Source: Phytophthora colocasiae | Lineage: Eukaryota > Oomycota > Peronosporomycetes > Peronosporales > Peronosporaceae | Direction: 5' to 3' | Assembly: GCA_018806915.1 (NCBI GenBank) | Contig: JAGKQI010000071.1 | Span: 186,001-250,000 of the forward strand | Length of the DNA: 64,000 bases | Shown here: positions 19,238 to 28,596 of the stretch, one piece after another | How positions within the stretch are numbered: the first letter of the stretch is position 1 | Layout of the letters: each line of letters begins with the position of its first letter | Notes under the pieces: model-generated | Database searches by the model: none | What the model was told of the DNA's origin: nothing | Seen by the model: the letters and a program-made list of their open reading frames with translations, nothing else | Position numbers and translations under genes: made by a program

Positions 19238-22200
19238 GTGTGTGTAGGACCAGAGCTGAGGAAGACTCAAGATAACACTCAACAATGCATGACTACTTTT
19301 GCCCAAGAATCAACCATACCTTCTGGAAACTCAGGGAACAAGTTACCTGAGATCGTTGAAGACACCGACCCGACATCAGACGACACAGTGTCGTTCAGGT
19401 TGAAGGATGGCGAGTGTTATGGCTGGTGGGAGGATAACTATCCTGATCGTTCGAAGAGGGATGTGGTGATGGTGTACGGTGCTGTGAATGACCATCGGAC
19501 CAAGATTCTCTTGGATACTGGTGCGACCATAAATATTCTGAGTTACGACTTTGCGCGTAAGCTCGGACTCAGACTTAAGTCGCACAAGCAGACCAAGGTG
19601 TCGGGGATGGGTGGTGTTCCAACATATATCGGTGCCAGCGCTGAGATCAAGTTGACACTCGGGCCAAGGGTGGTATATATTGTGGATGTTTGGGTCGCGA
19701 ATATCGGTGAAGGAATTGACGTACTTCTGGGAATGGGTTTTATGTTTGCTGCTGGAGTGAGAATTAGCGCTCGTGAAGGTCTGGTGTCGTTACCAGACGA
19801 GGTAGTAGTGATGATGTGTAATTGGGAACCTGGTGATCATATTGGTCGTAACAGGTCGGTCAGACCTAGTGAGGCTGTTCTTCTGAGTCCGGGTGAAGAG
19901 TTTATTGTCCGAATCGACTATGGACCAACGAACCCCAAAGGGAGGTCGTGTGGGCCGGACGCGGTGATCGCTGGAGTTACCCAGCTGATCTATGCGGCTC
20001 GATCTTGGCCTGTGGCCGTTCGCGTGGTAAATATCTCTGATAAGAACACGTGGGTCAATGAACTTTCCGATGTTGCGAGGATCGTGGAATATGGTTTCTT
20101 CCCAAGGCATGGACGTTTCGTGCGTCCAGGTTCCGCTGCTTATCGTGACTGGGAAGTTCTGATTCTGGAAAGCACCCCGTCACCAGAGACTAAGAAACGT
20201 ATGAAGAGAGAGGCGGAGTTGGAGGCCTTGATGCCGCGACCCCCGTGTGTAGATCGCCCAGACTACCCATGGCCAACTGAAATATTGCAACGACCAAGGT
20301 TCGATAACGCTCGAGTACAATTCGTGAAACCAGATTCACCACCGACCGTGAAACGAGTACGCTTCGCCCTGGATGCATTCACCCAGACGGAGGATGGTTG
20401 CTCCGGTGAATCAACGGGAAGTGCGGACATCAGTACAGATACCAGAGATTTGGAAACATCCTCTGAAAGTACTCCACATACAGACCCTGGTGACTCGTCC
20501 GTTGTTATTGCCGGTGACGTCCTTGACTCAAAGCCTGAGTGTCGCTTAGGTGACTCTCAGACCCCTGAGTTACCCGCGGATGATTTCGACCTAATGGATG
20601 AATCCTGGGATATCCCCATTCAGAGGATGCCTGGAACGCCTGTGGAAAAATTACGAGTGGAATACGAGCGGTGCATGAATGTTTCGAATGAAGAATTGGA
20701 CTTGGAGCCAGGTGTATATATGCGAGAAGGCACGGAACTCCTCGCTCAATTACGCGACCAACTGGTCATGTTGCCTGAGCTGGGAGAGTTGACACCAGAA
20801 TGTGATATCGATAACGCTGATGTTGGAGAACCAGGAAAGACGACCCCAGAAATGGAGAAGAAACTGCGTGATATTCTGAGGTACCACAGGAAAATATTCC
20901 TGGGAGATGGCAATGCAGCACCCGCATCGGCAAGGGGCGTGGTCTGTGATCTGGATGTGGGAGATGCCAAACCGGTAGCTCAACGTCCGAGATCCGTCGC
21001 TCCTCATCTCATGCTGAAGGTGTACGAGCTTCTAAAGAAACTCCTGGAAACTGGTTTGATCGAGTACTCTAACTCCCCGTGGGCATCTCCTATTGTGATC
21101 GTTCTCAAGAAGAATGGTGTTGACATTCGAATGTGTATCGACTATCGCATTGTGAATGGCTTTATTCAACTGTCGCGCTACCCTCTGCCTCTTATTGACG
21201 ACCTCCTAATCGGTTTTGAGGCTGCGATGTGGTTTATGAGCCTGGATATGGCTAGCGGTTTCTGGGCGATCAGGATGACGGAGCGTGCACGGCTGATATC
21301 AGCCTTCATTTGCCCGTTTGGGCATTTTCAGTGGGTAAGGATGCCGTTTGGTCTGAAGAACGCCCCTCTTGTGTATCAGGCTATGTTGGACAATTGCCTG
21401 TGGGGATTCGTGAGACTGTCACCAGAAGAAGAAGCTGAAGTTGATGCGGAGGTTCTGGAATTCCTACAACTCCAGCCTCAGGACTCTGAGAAGCATCTTT
21501 CAGACTCTGAGAACCATACTCCGATTTCAGAGATGCCAGCACTCACAAGTCAGATGACCGTCTTTCAGAGGAATATTCCCGTCCCCACATGCATGGGCCC
21601 AGTCCTAGGGAGGAGTTCATACATCGACGACATCGCACATGGAGCACCGACTTTGGACCAATTATGTGACGACTTGAACGCCCTGCTTTTCAGACTTCGC
21701 TATTGGAATATTTCTGTGAGTTTGCCCAAGAGCGAGTTCGGGAAGTTGTCGATACCGTACCTATCCCACGAAATCAGTGCCGAGGGTCTGAGGGCAACAC
21801 CCAAGATTGTCAAAGGAGTTGAAGAACTGCCATTTCCGTCTACGTTGAAGGGAGTACAGAGTTTCATGGGAAGCCTCAACTATTACAACAAGTTTATTGA
21901 GGATTTACCGGTGATCGCTGCTACTCTCTATGAGTTGACAGACGAGCAGATTCGCGCTGGACGAGACCTGACTCGTGCGAAAGAGGCATTCGAAATTCTG
22001 AAACGCAAGATAGTCTCTACTCCACTACTCAGACATCCAGACCGAACCAGACCGTTTGTTGTCATTCCGCATGCGAACCCTTGGGCTGCTTCAGCAGTCT
22101 TGGGACAAGAATATGAGGGAATAATACACCCAGTCCGGTTTACGGGTCGTGTACTGAACGATGCCGAACTCAGGTATCATATCGCTGAGAAAGAGGTGAT

Positions 22201-22378
22201 TGCGATCCTCAGAGTTTTAGAAAACTTCAGAGCTCTGGTGGAGTCAAGTCCGGTGATTGTGGTTTATACCAGATACTCTGTCCTGAAATGGTTGCTGACA
22301 TCGAGTTCCACCGACGGCAGAAACGTCAAGTGGGGTCTGAAGTTGTCGCAGTGGAACTTGGAGATCCGCCGGGTTTAG
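19238..22378 (+). pseudogene. Element C Pol: protease, RT, RNase H
   Basis: Continuous 1,046-residue frame: protease LLDTGATINIL; RT with MCIDYRIVNGFI, LDMASGFW, MPFGLKNAP and YIDD at 21620-21631; then Gypsy RNase H (PFVVIPHANPWAASAVLGQE, RYHIAEKEVIAIL). A 65-residue acidic/Ser-rich stretch sits between the RT fingers/palm motif and YIDD, as in A. The real upstream boundary is the frameshift site at 19163; the GTG at 19238 is not a likely start. The frame stops at TAG in LEIRRV by an indel relative to A (LEIRRIQRDEDG), so RT-RNH is cut from the rest. Confidence 0.85.
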
Positions 22379-22379
22379 C

Positions 22380-22922
22380 GACGAAGATGGACTCCCAGCT
22401 ATACTCGGTGCGGGCATTACCCCCAGGGAGCATCTGGACGAAGTCTCTGAAAATCTGATCCCAGTCAAGGGGCGAGTCAAGCCGCCAGTTCCTATCAGTG
22501 TGGAAATGCTGGAAGCAGATTATCAGGGCTATGTTCTGAGTTTTGATGGTGCCGCAAAGACGTCTACCCGTCTGGGAAGCTGTGGGTGTATACTCTGGGA
22601 ACTCCCGGGGTGGAGCGTTCTGGAAGCCCGAGGGTTTCCCCTGACGGATGTCACGGTGAATGACTCGGAATACTGTGGCCTGAATTATGGTCTGAAGATG
22701 GCACTCGACCACGGAATACAGGAGTTGGTGGTTGTGGGAGATTCGCGCATCGCGATACAACAGGCTCAGGGACTAATCAACTGCAATCAGCCTAACTTGC
22801 AACGGAGGTTGGCCGAATTTGAGTCTCTGAAAACCAAGTTTCGGACTCTGAAGTTGGTGCATGTGAAGCGCGAGTTTAACCAAGCGGCGGATTACCTGAC
22901 CTCGAAGACTTTGACCCTTTAG
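22380..22922 (+). pseudogene. Element C second RNase H domain
   Basis: A separate RNase H fold after the Gypsy RNase H: FDGAAKTSTRLGSCGC, VNDSEYCGLNYGLKMAL, VVVGDSRIAIQQAQG and FNQAADYLTSKTL supply the D, E, D, D set. Extra RNase H domains of archaeal type are known in plant Tat-type Gypsy elements and have been reported in oomycete retroelements; the assignment to that type is by motif only. It ends at an in-frame TAG (22920-22922) where A reads ALGESWQ. Confidence 0.8.
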
Positions 22923-22934
22923 AAAGCTTGGCAG

Positions 22935-23951
22935 GTGCGAGACGAGGAAGAACTTATGCACCTGCAATTGGTATCCAAAGTTCATGAGAAACTGATGAAG
23001 CCTTGTTCAAACCCGGACATGGAAGTTCAAGAGTCAAAAATACCAGACTCTGAAAATCATAATGCATCACCAGAGTCTGAGAATGTTTTTGATCCGGAAT
23101 CCGCACCCCTGCCTCGATCGGTCAGAGTATTGATTGCTGTAACCCGTGCCCAAGCTCCGCCTGACGCTAATCTGCCTGAGGATGATGACGAACGAGAACC
23201 TTTGGGGCCTTTGGAGTTCCAGGCAGAACGCTGGCGACGGATCAAGGCGCATCAGAGCCAGGACCCGTACTTGGTTGAACTCATGAAGTTTCTGAAAGGT
23301 GACGTGGGAGATTTACCACGACCCCGAGTCAGGAAGCTTGCCAGAGTTGCTGAGGACTTCGTTCTGGATTCTAGAGATGTACTATATCGCCTGAGTCGCG
23401 CTACTCGAGAGCGGCCCCGGGACAATGTTGACGAACTCAGACTGGTGGTTCCCAGAGACTTGTATCCAGACCTGTTACACTATGCTCATGAAGACTACCA
23501 AGGTGGACATCAAGGAATCAGGAGAACCTTTGAGAAGTTGAGTTCGGAATTTTACTGGTTGGGTATGTATGCCGATGTGGAGAGATTTGTGAAGGAATGC
23601 GTAGACTGTGCCAGTGGCAAGGGGCGACCCCCAAATCCTGGACCGTCCCCTGGAAATATTGAGCCCAGCCGGCCATTTGAAGTGGTGTCTATGGATTTTG
23701 TGACCCACATGCCGAAATCCGCACGTGGAAACACATTTCTCTTGCTGTTCCAGGATATGTTTTCAGGATACGTGATGTGCAAGCCAATGAGTGTCACCAC
23801 TGCTCAGGATGTAGCAGAGGCTTATGAGGAACGCGTTTTCAGAAACTTTGGTGCTAGCTCTCTGATTCGTCATGATCAAGATCCTCGCTTTATGGTGAGG
23901 TGTTCAAGTGTTTCAGGGAACTTTTGGGTAGCAGACAACGAGCTACTCTAG
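22935..23951 (+). pseudogene. Element C integrase, N-terminal part
   Basis: Linker, then the H2C2 finger (HYAHEDYQGGHQG, CVDCASGKG) and the first two core aspartates in SMDFVTHMP and RHDQDPRFM. The frame is lost right after RFM by a small deletion near 23893 (A reads RFMSEVFRCFRG). Confidence 0.85.
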
Positions 23952-24871
23952 GGTACCGGCCTCAAGCCAACGGCCAGCAAGAGAGATCAGTACAGACTGT
24001 GGTGCGCGCGATTAAGGCATACATCTCTGAAGCTGATCAAAGTGACTGGGATGATCACGCCGAACGTCTGATGTTTGCCCTGAATACGTCATTCGATGCC
24101 ACTCGTCTGGAAACGCCTTTCTACCTGGTACATGGTTGGGATGCTCACGGGACGGTGTCCGCTATGCTTGGACCCAAGCCATCGACGACTCAGGAGCGAA
24201 CTGCGTACGAATGGAGACGGAAGATGCAACGAGACTATAGCTATGCTCTGGCATGTGCCGAAGATCTCCAGAAGAAGGCAAAGCGTGACCGGTCTGAAGA
24301 ACAGACCAGAAAGTGGAACGAGTTATCAGAGCGTCTGAAGTCAGGTTTCGCTAAAGGCGACGCCGTATGGCTCTACATCCCTAAGGTACAAACGGGATTG
24401 AGCAGAAAACTAGCACACATGTGGCACGGACCCTTCAGGATCGAGGAGATGCTGGACGATTTCAGAGTACGACTCAAGGTTGAAGATACCGGCTACCGCG
24501 TGAACCCCTGGGTGCATGTGAGCCGTCTGAAGCCAAGGGCTCTGTTCCCCAGACGACCCACGGTGGAACTCCAGATTCCAGAAGATGATGATTTTGACGC
24601 CGCCCTGTTACCAGAAGATAGTTGGGAACCTGATACTGAAAACGACGAGTATGAAGTGGAGAAGATTCTGGATACCCGCTGGAACAAGCGTACCAGGACG
24701 TCCAGACGCCTGCGCGAATATCTGATTAAGTGGAAAGGTTACGATGAAACTGAGTGGTTACCGTTATCGAAGTTGAACTGTGGAGCATTACTTTACGAAT
24801 TCAACCAGAGTGCACGAGCACGAGCCCGTTTTCAGGCGATACAGGCTGGAGACGATCACCCCAGAGTCTAA
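23900..24871 (+). pseudogene. Element C integrase C-terminal part and chromodomain
   Basis: Continues the core with the catalytic glutamate region YRPQANGQQERSVQTVVRAI, a GPF-type module (LAHMWHGPFRIEEML, NPWVHVSRLKPRALF) and a chromodomain (YEVEKILDTRW, REYLIKWKGYDETEWLPL). Unlike A, integrase and chromodomain are in one frame here. Ends DDHPRV with TAA at 24869-24871. Confidence 0.87.
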
Positions 24872-25256
24872 TAACTCTGAAAACACATCTGGAAGTCTGA
24901 TATCTGAAGGATTTCGGACATTGACTTTTAGAGTGTGGTAGTCTGAGTGCGTGTTTTCAGAGACCTATTTCTGAAATTCGTGCGTTTGGATATGTGATCG
25001 ACCATGTTACTGCTTATATAAAACGACTGCGTGAATGTGAATATGGAAGTGAGTTTGTGGAGAATTAAGTGCTGGAGGATACGAGGTTATGAACAATGAG
25101 ATGATGAGAAGAAGTGTGATTACGTGGAATGATACTGAAAGATTAAGGGATTAGGAAGCTACACTGAGGCCAGGGGTTTACGTCACAAATGCAGACAACT
25201 ATTTGGCTTCTCGAAAATGCAGCCTTCCCGTGGGCACCATGGTGGACACCTGAGCT
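24872..25256. other. Spacer between convergent pol and antisense gene, element C
   Basis: 385 bp with no gene, the same length as 781-1165 in element A. It includes the motif ACTCTGAAAAC (24874) just after the pol stop. Confidence 0.5.
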
Positions 25257-27149
25257 TCAGTAGCGAAGGGAGATCGGGTTCTCGGAACGCTCCGTAGGTG
25301 TCATATGATCCTTCTTGACGTCAGCGGGGACGTACTGGAGCCACTCTTCGTCCACATTCACCGTGGCCCATTGCATCCGAGCAGGCTCAATCGCGTCCAA
25401 GTCACCCAGTTGCGTCTCCAGACTCAGACACTTGGGACCCCCGAGCTCTGCGACTCTGGGATCTTGCCAGATCCAAGGGCAGGACTTGTCTGGGACAACC
25501 CAGATGCCAGGCTCTGAAAGCAACGACTCTGGGAAATCTTTGTGCCCCAGGACCTTTCGGATGAGGGCGTTGTGCTGACGAATCATGGCGGCTCGACGCA
25601 TGGACCGGTACTTGTGAAGCTCCGCAGACTTGTCGTCAGCCTCAACATCCATGGTCACCCAATGCGTTCGCTCCCAGAAGGCTTGAGCGTGCTTCTTCAT
25701 GCTGCGCACAATGTCTTCTACGTCAGCCAACACCATGGGTCCCAGTTCGTCCCGCTTGTGGAAGTAAAACTCTGAGAATCTGTTGTCGAACATGACCTCC
25801 CAAGGGGCGCGCTTCTTGCGGATGACCGCACAGTACCGCTCAGAGTCCCAGCGCTTCTTGAGGATGGCACATGAGTGCTTGTGTACCTCGTAGTCTGGGA
25901 AACCCAATGTCTGGCCAGTGGTGGTCCTAGTGGAGCTCACTCGCTGTACTCTGATGCCATAGTACAACCAGGAGGATGCCTCACAGTCTGGTGTTTCCAC
26001 CACCTGGAGCTCCTTGACCGTCAGAGAATTGTAAGGCTTGGATACCAGACTACGTGCCTTCCCTGAAGAACCCTTGGACTTCGACCCACTTCCACTGGTG
26101 GATTTCGGGCGAGACTTGGGACTGGTATGGGCTTTTACGGATGCGATACTTCTCTTGGACTTCTTGGTGGGGATGATAGGTCCATCATCAGAGTCTGAGT
26201 CGTCATCAGAGTCTGAGTCGTCATCAGAGTCCCGGGGACGCTTGGAGCCAGGACGTGGGTGGTCATCAGACTTCTTGTCTCCAGACTTCTTGCTCCCGGA
26301 CTTCTTGTCCCCAGACTTCTTGCTCCTAGACTTCTTATCTTGAGACTTCTTGTCTTCAGACTTGTCGCTCTCGGAATCGCTGTCGTCAGACGCACCGTCA
26401 TCTGAGCTCCCGTCGTCATCTTCGTCTCCAGACTCGACCACACCAGAATCTTTGTAATCCGGATCATCCTTGGGGTTGTCGGCGGTGGACTCGACATCAC
26501 TTTCTGGGTAATTTACGTGACCATCCAGATCACCCCAGGCTGCAGGCTCGGTACCAGCTGAGATGTGACGATCCACCACCTCTTCGGCCATCTGGTAATA
26601 CACTTCAGGGACGTACTTGGCCCAGAGAGTAGAATCCAGGCGACGAGAGAATACCAGGCTCACCAACATCTGAATGAGAACCGGACTGCTAAAGAGACTG
26701 TGAGCCTCTTTGTCCGACGCTAACCACTCCATGGCTTTATCATACTTGATCCCAGATAGCAGGGCTTGGCGGAGGTCGGGTCGAACTTCCTTCCAGACCA
26801 CGTCACCAGGGAGCCTCTTGTGGACCTCAGACTTTGCCACCTTAGAATCTGCATTCGCCGGAAGCGCCGACTCTTCAACGGGCTTGTGTCCGGACGGGCG
26901 ACGCTGCAAATTCTTGGAGTCCCACTTGAACGGTCGCTTCGGAGATGATTTCAGAGTCTGGGGCTTAGGTGGATATGACAGGTACCGTGGGCTCTCGCTC
27001 TTGGACTCTGAGGTTCCAGCACTTGGACGAGTAAGATCCAGAACTCTGGTGGTCTTCGCAGCCTTCTCAGCAGCCCAACGAGCTCGTTCTTCAGAAAGCC
27101 GTTTCTTGAAATCAGGAACAGGCTTCTTCCGTGCGTCCAAAGCTGCCAC
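25257..27149 (-). CDS. Antisense accessory protein of element C (Ser/Lys/Asp repeat protein)
   Basis: A 630-residue frame converging on pol. Three parts: a basic N-terminal region (residues 1-130); an acidic then Lys/Ser-repeat middle (about 210-360) with repeats of SKKSGDKKSG type and DSDSDD runs, encoded by 15- and 18-bp tandem repeats; and a compact C-terminal region (about 380-630) conserved in the partial gene at 1-780 of element A (SSWLYYGI, PWEVMF, FWERTHW, CPWIWQDPR, GGPKCLSL). No enzyme motif or transmembrane segment seen. The low-complexity centre looks nuclear or chromatin-like, but that is speculation. The methionine start is uncertain because the upstream frame at 27112-28596 overlaps and may be the same gene. 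Confidence 0.7.
   Translation of the reverse strand: MAALDARKKPVPDFKKRLSEERARWAAEKAAKTTRVLDLTRPSAGTSESKSESPRYLSYPPKPQTLKSSPKRPFKWDSKNLQRRPSGHKPVEESALPANADSKVAKSEVHKRLPGDVVWKEVRPDLRQALLSGIKYDKAMEWLASDKEAHSLFSSPVLIQMLVSLVFSRRLDSTLWAKYVPEVYYQMAEEVVDRHISAGTEPAAWGDLDGHVNYPESDVESTADNPKDDPDYKDSGVVESGDEDDDGSSDDGASDDSDSESDKSEDKKSQDKKSRSKKSGDKKSGSKKSGDKKSDDHPRPGSKRPRDSDDDSDSDDDSDSDDGPIIPTKKSKRSIASVKAHTSPKSRPKSTSGSGSKSKGSSGKARSLVSKPYNSLTVKELQVVETPDCEASSWLYYGIRVQRVSSTRTTTGQTLGFPDYEVHKHSCAILKKRWDSERYCAVIRKKRAPWEVMFDNRFSEFYFHKRDELGPMVLADVEDIVRSMKKHAQAFWERTHWVTMDVEADDKSAELHKYRSMRRAAMIRQHNALIRKVLGHKDFPESLLSEPGIWVVPDKSCPWIWQDPRVAELGGPKCLSLETQLGDLDAIEPARMQWATVNVDEEWLQYVPADVKKDHMTPTERSENPISLRY
26184..26365 (-). 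repeat. Short tandem repeats in the antisense gene
   Basis: Three copies of an 18-bp unit (TCATCAGAGTCTGAGTCG) at about 26186-26240, then about seven 15-bp units of type GACTTCTTGTCTCCA at 26269-26365. Both stay in frame and encode the DSDSDD and SGDKKSGSKK runs. Confidence 0.8.
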
Positions 27150-28596
27150 ACTGATGACAGTCGTCCAAGTTATCAGGAACGATAGTATTCTCCTGAAACG
27201 ACACCAGAAGGTCGTGGAGCCGATCCCAATTACCGGAGATTTCAGAGTTCTCTTGTAAGAACTCTGAGAATCCCCATGGATCTGTGGGCTCGACTTCAGG
27301 ACGCGATTTCAGAATCAAGACCTGCGCTTGAAGATCAGCGACTTGGGATTTCAGAGCAGCCTTATCCGATTTCAGAGCTTCCACTTGGTCCTGGTAGTGA
27401 GCCTTGAGATCCTGAAGCTCCGAAGTCATGCGTTCTTCTACCACACCGGCGTCTTGCTGGGCACACTTAAGCTCGTGTTTCCAGTATTGACAGTGCAGTA
27501 CCCACTCACGCTTGATTTCTTCGCATTCAGAGCGCGCTGCTGCAGCATCAATCAAAGCGACACCGTTCTGAGAACCAACACGTTCCCGAAGGCGACGGTG
27601 AGCAGCAGTCATAAGTTTTAGGCATCCGGCCGTCCGAAAAACTTTCTCGGCAAGCCGAGTGGGGGAGACGTGAGAAACCAGAGACCCCAGTTCCCGGCGA
27701 ACATCCACAGACGACGTCAAAGCATCCAGAGTACGCACTTCTGGAGTCTGGGCGCACGGAGACACGACTTCGTCAGGATCGAAGCTTGGGATCACCCGCT
27801 CCAGCTCCCGGAAGTCTTCATCAGTGAGTGCCTCGTAACCCACGAGTACACAGGGGCCACCATACGCGTTCGCTATGTGACGCCCTCTTCTGAAATCTTC
27901 AGCCCGTGCAGGAGTACTCACCAGAAAGGCACGTCCCTCTGGTTTGACGATGGGAGCAATATAATTCTGGGGAACAACAGAGTCCCCCAACGCCGTGACT
28001 TGGTCTCCTGTGGACGTCACCAGACCCTTACGAAACAGCCGATCAACCTCTTCTGTGGACAAAAGCCGTGGAGCACCAAAGGCTTGCGGTCTGAAGACAC
28101 CAGGAGTACCCTCAGAGAATTCAGAGTGAGATTCCCCACGTGAAGCCACCGGTGGCGAGAGATCACCAGCACCGGCCGAGTTCATGTCATCACCAGGGAG
28201 GTCCCCAATCGGACCATCGACCTGTGAGTCGGTAGGTTTGGATGCATGGGCTGGGGCGCTAGGGCTGCCACCTGGCGATGTGGCTGAACCAACATCTCCA
28301 CCCTGCGATATACCGGCAGTTGCTGAATCAGGACAAGTACCTGTGGCATCGCCTGCCACCCCACTCGCTGGGGCGTTTGAGCTCAGGGAAGTGTTCGTTT
28401 CCTCAGTCATGAGCGAAAGGACGGAGTTTTGGAAATGACCGCCTGTTAGGCAAGTCAAATTCAAGTTTCTGAGTCTGAGAGAATCAGATTGTGCGACGGG
28501 ACACCAGAGACTCTGAAAACCAGGCAACTGGCAAAGAGTTGCAGCTACGCTACGCTCTGAAAACCGTCTATCAGAATGTTTGATAGGCCTGGCCAT
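27112..28596 (-). CDS. Upstream antisense frame of element C
   Basis: A 494-residue frame; N-terminal part Gly/Pro/Ser-rich (about 100-200), centre with LSTEEVDRLFRKGLV and LTDEDFRELERVIP, and a C-terminal coiled-coil (LKAHYQDQVEALKSDKAAL, VADLQAQVLIL). It ends DDCHQCGSFG then stop, overlapping the next antisense frame by 38 bp in the +1 phase. Either these are two overlapping genes, one gene with an indel, or a +1 recoding site; only the downstream half can be compared with element A here. No known domain recognised. Confidence 0.6.
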   Translation of the reverse strand: MARPIKHSDRRFSERSVAATLCQLPGFQSLWCPVAQSDSLRLRNLNLTCLTGGHFQNSVLSLMTEETNTSLSSNAPASGVAGDATGTCPDSATAGISQGGDVGSATSPGGSPSAPAHASKPTDSQVDGPIGDLPGDDMNSAGAGDLSPPVASRGESHSEFSEGTPGVFRPQAFGAPRLLSTEEVDRLFRKGLVTSTGDQVTALGDSVVPQNYIAPIVKPEGRAFLVSTPARAEDFRRGRHIANAYGGPCVLVGYEALTDEDFRELERVIPSFDPDEVVSPCAQTPEVRTLDALTSSVDVRRELGSLVSHVSPTRLAEKVFRTAGCLKLMTAAHRRLRERVGSQNGVALIDAAAARSECEEIKREWVLHCQYWKHELKCAQQDAGVVEERMTSELQDLKAHYQDQVEALKSDKAALKSQVADLQAQVLILKSRPEVEPTDPWGFSEFLQENSEISGNWDRLHDLLVSFQENTIVPDNLDDCHQCGSFGRTEEACS

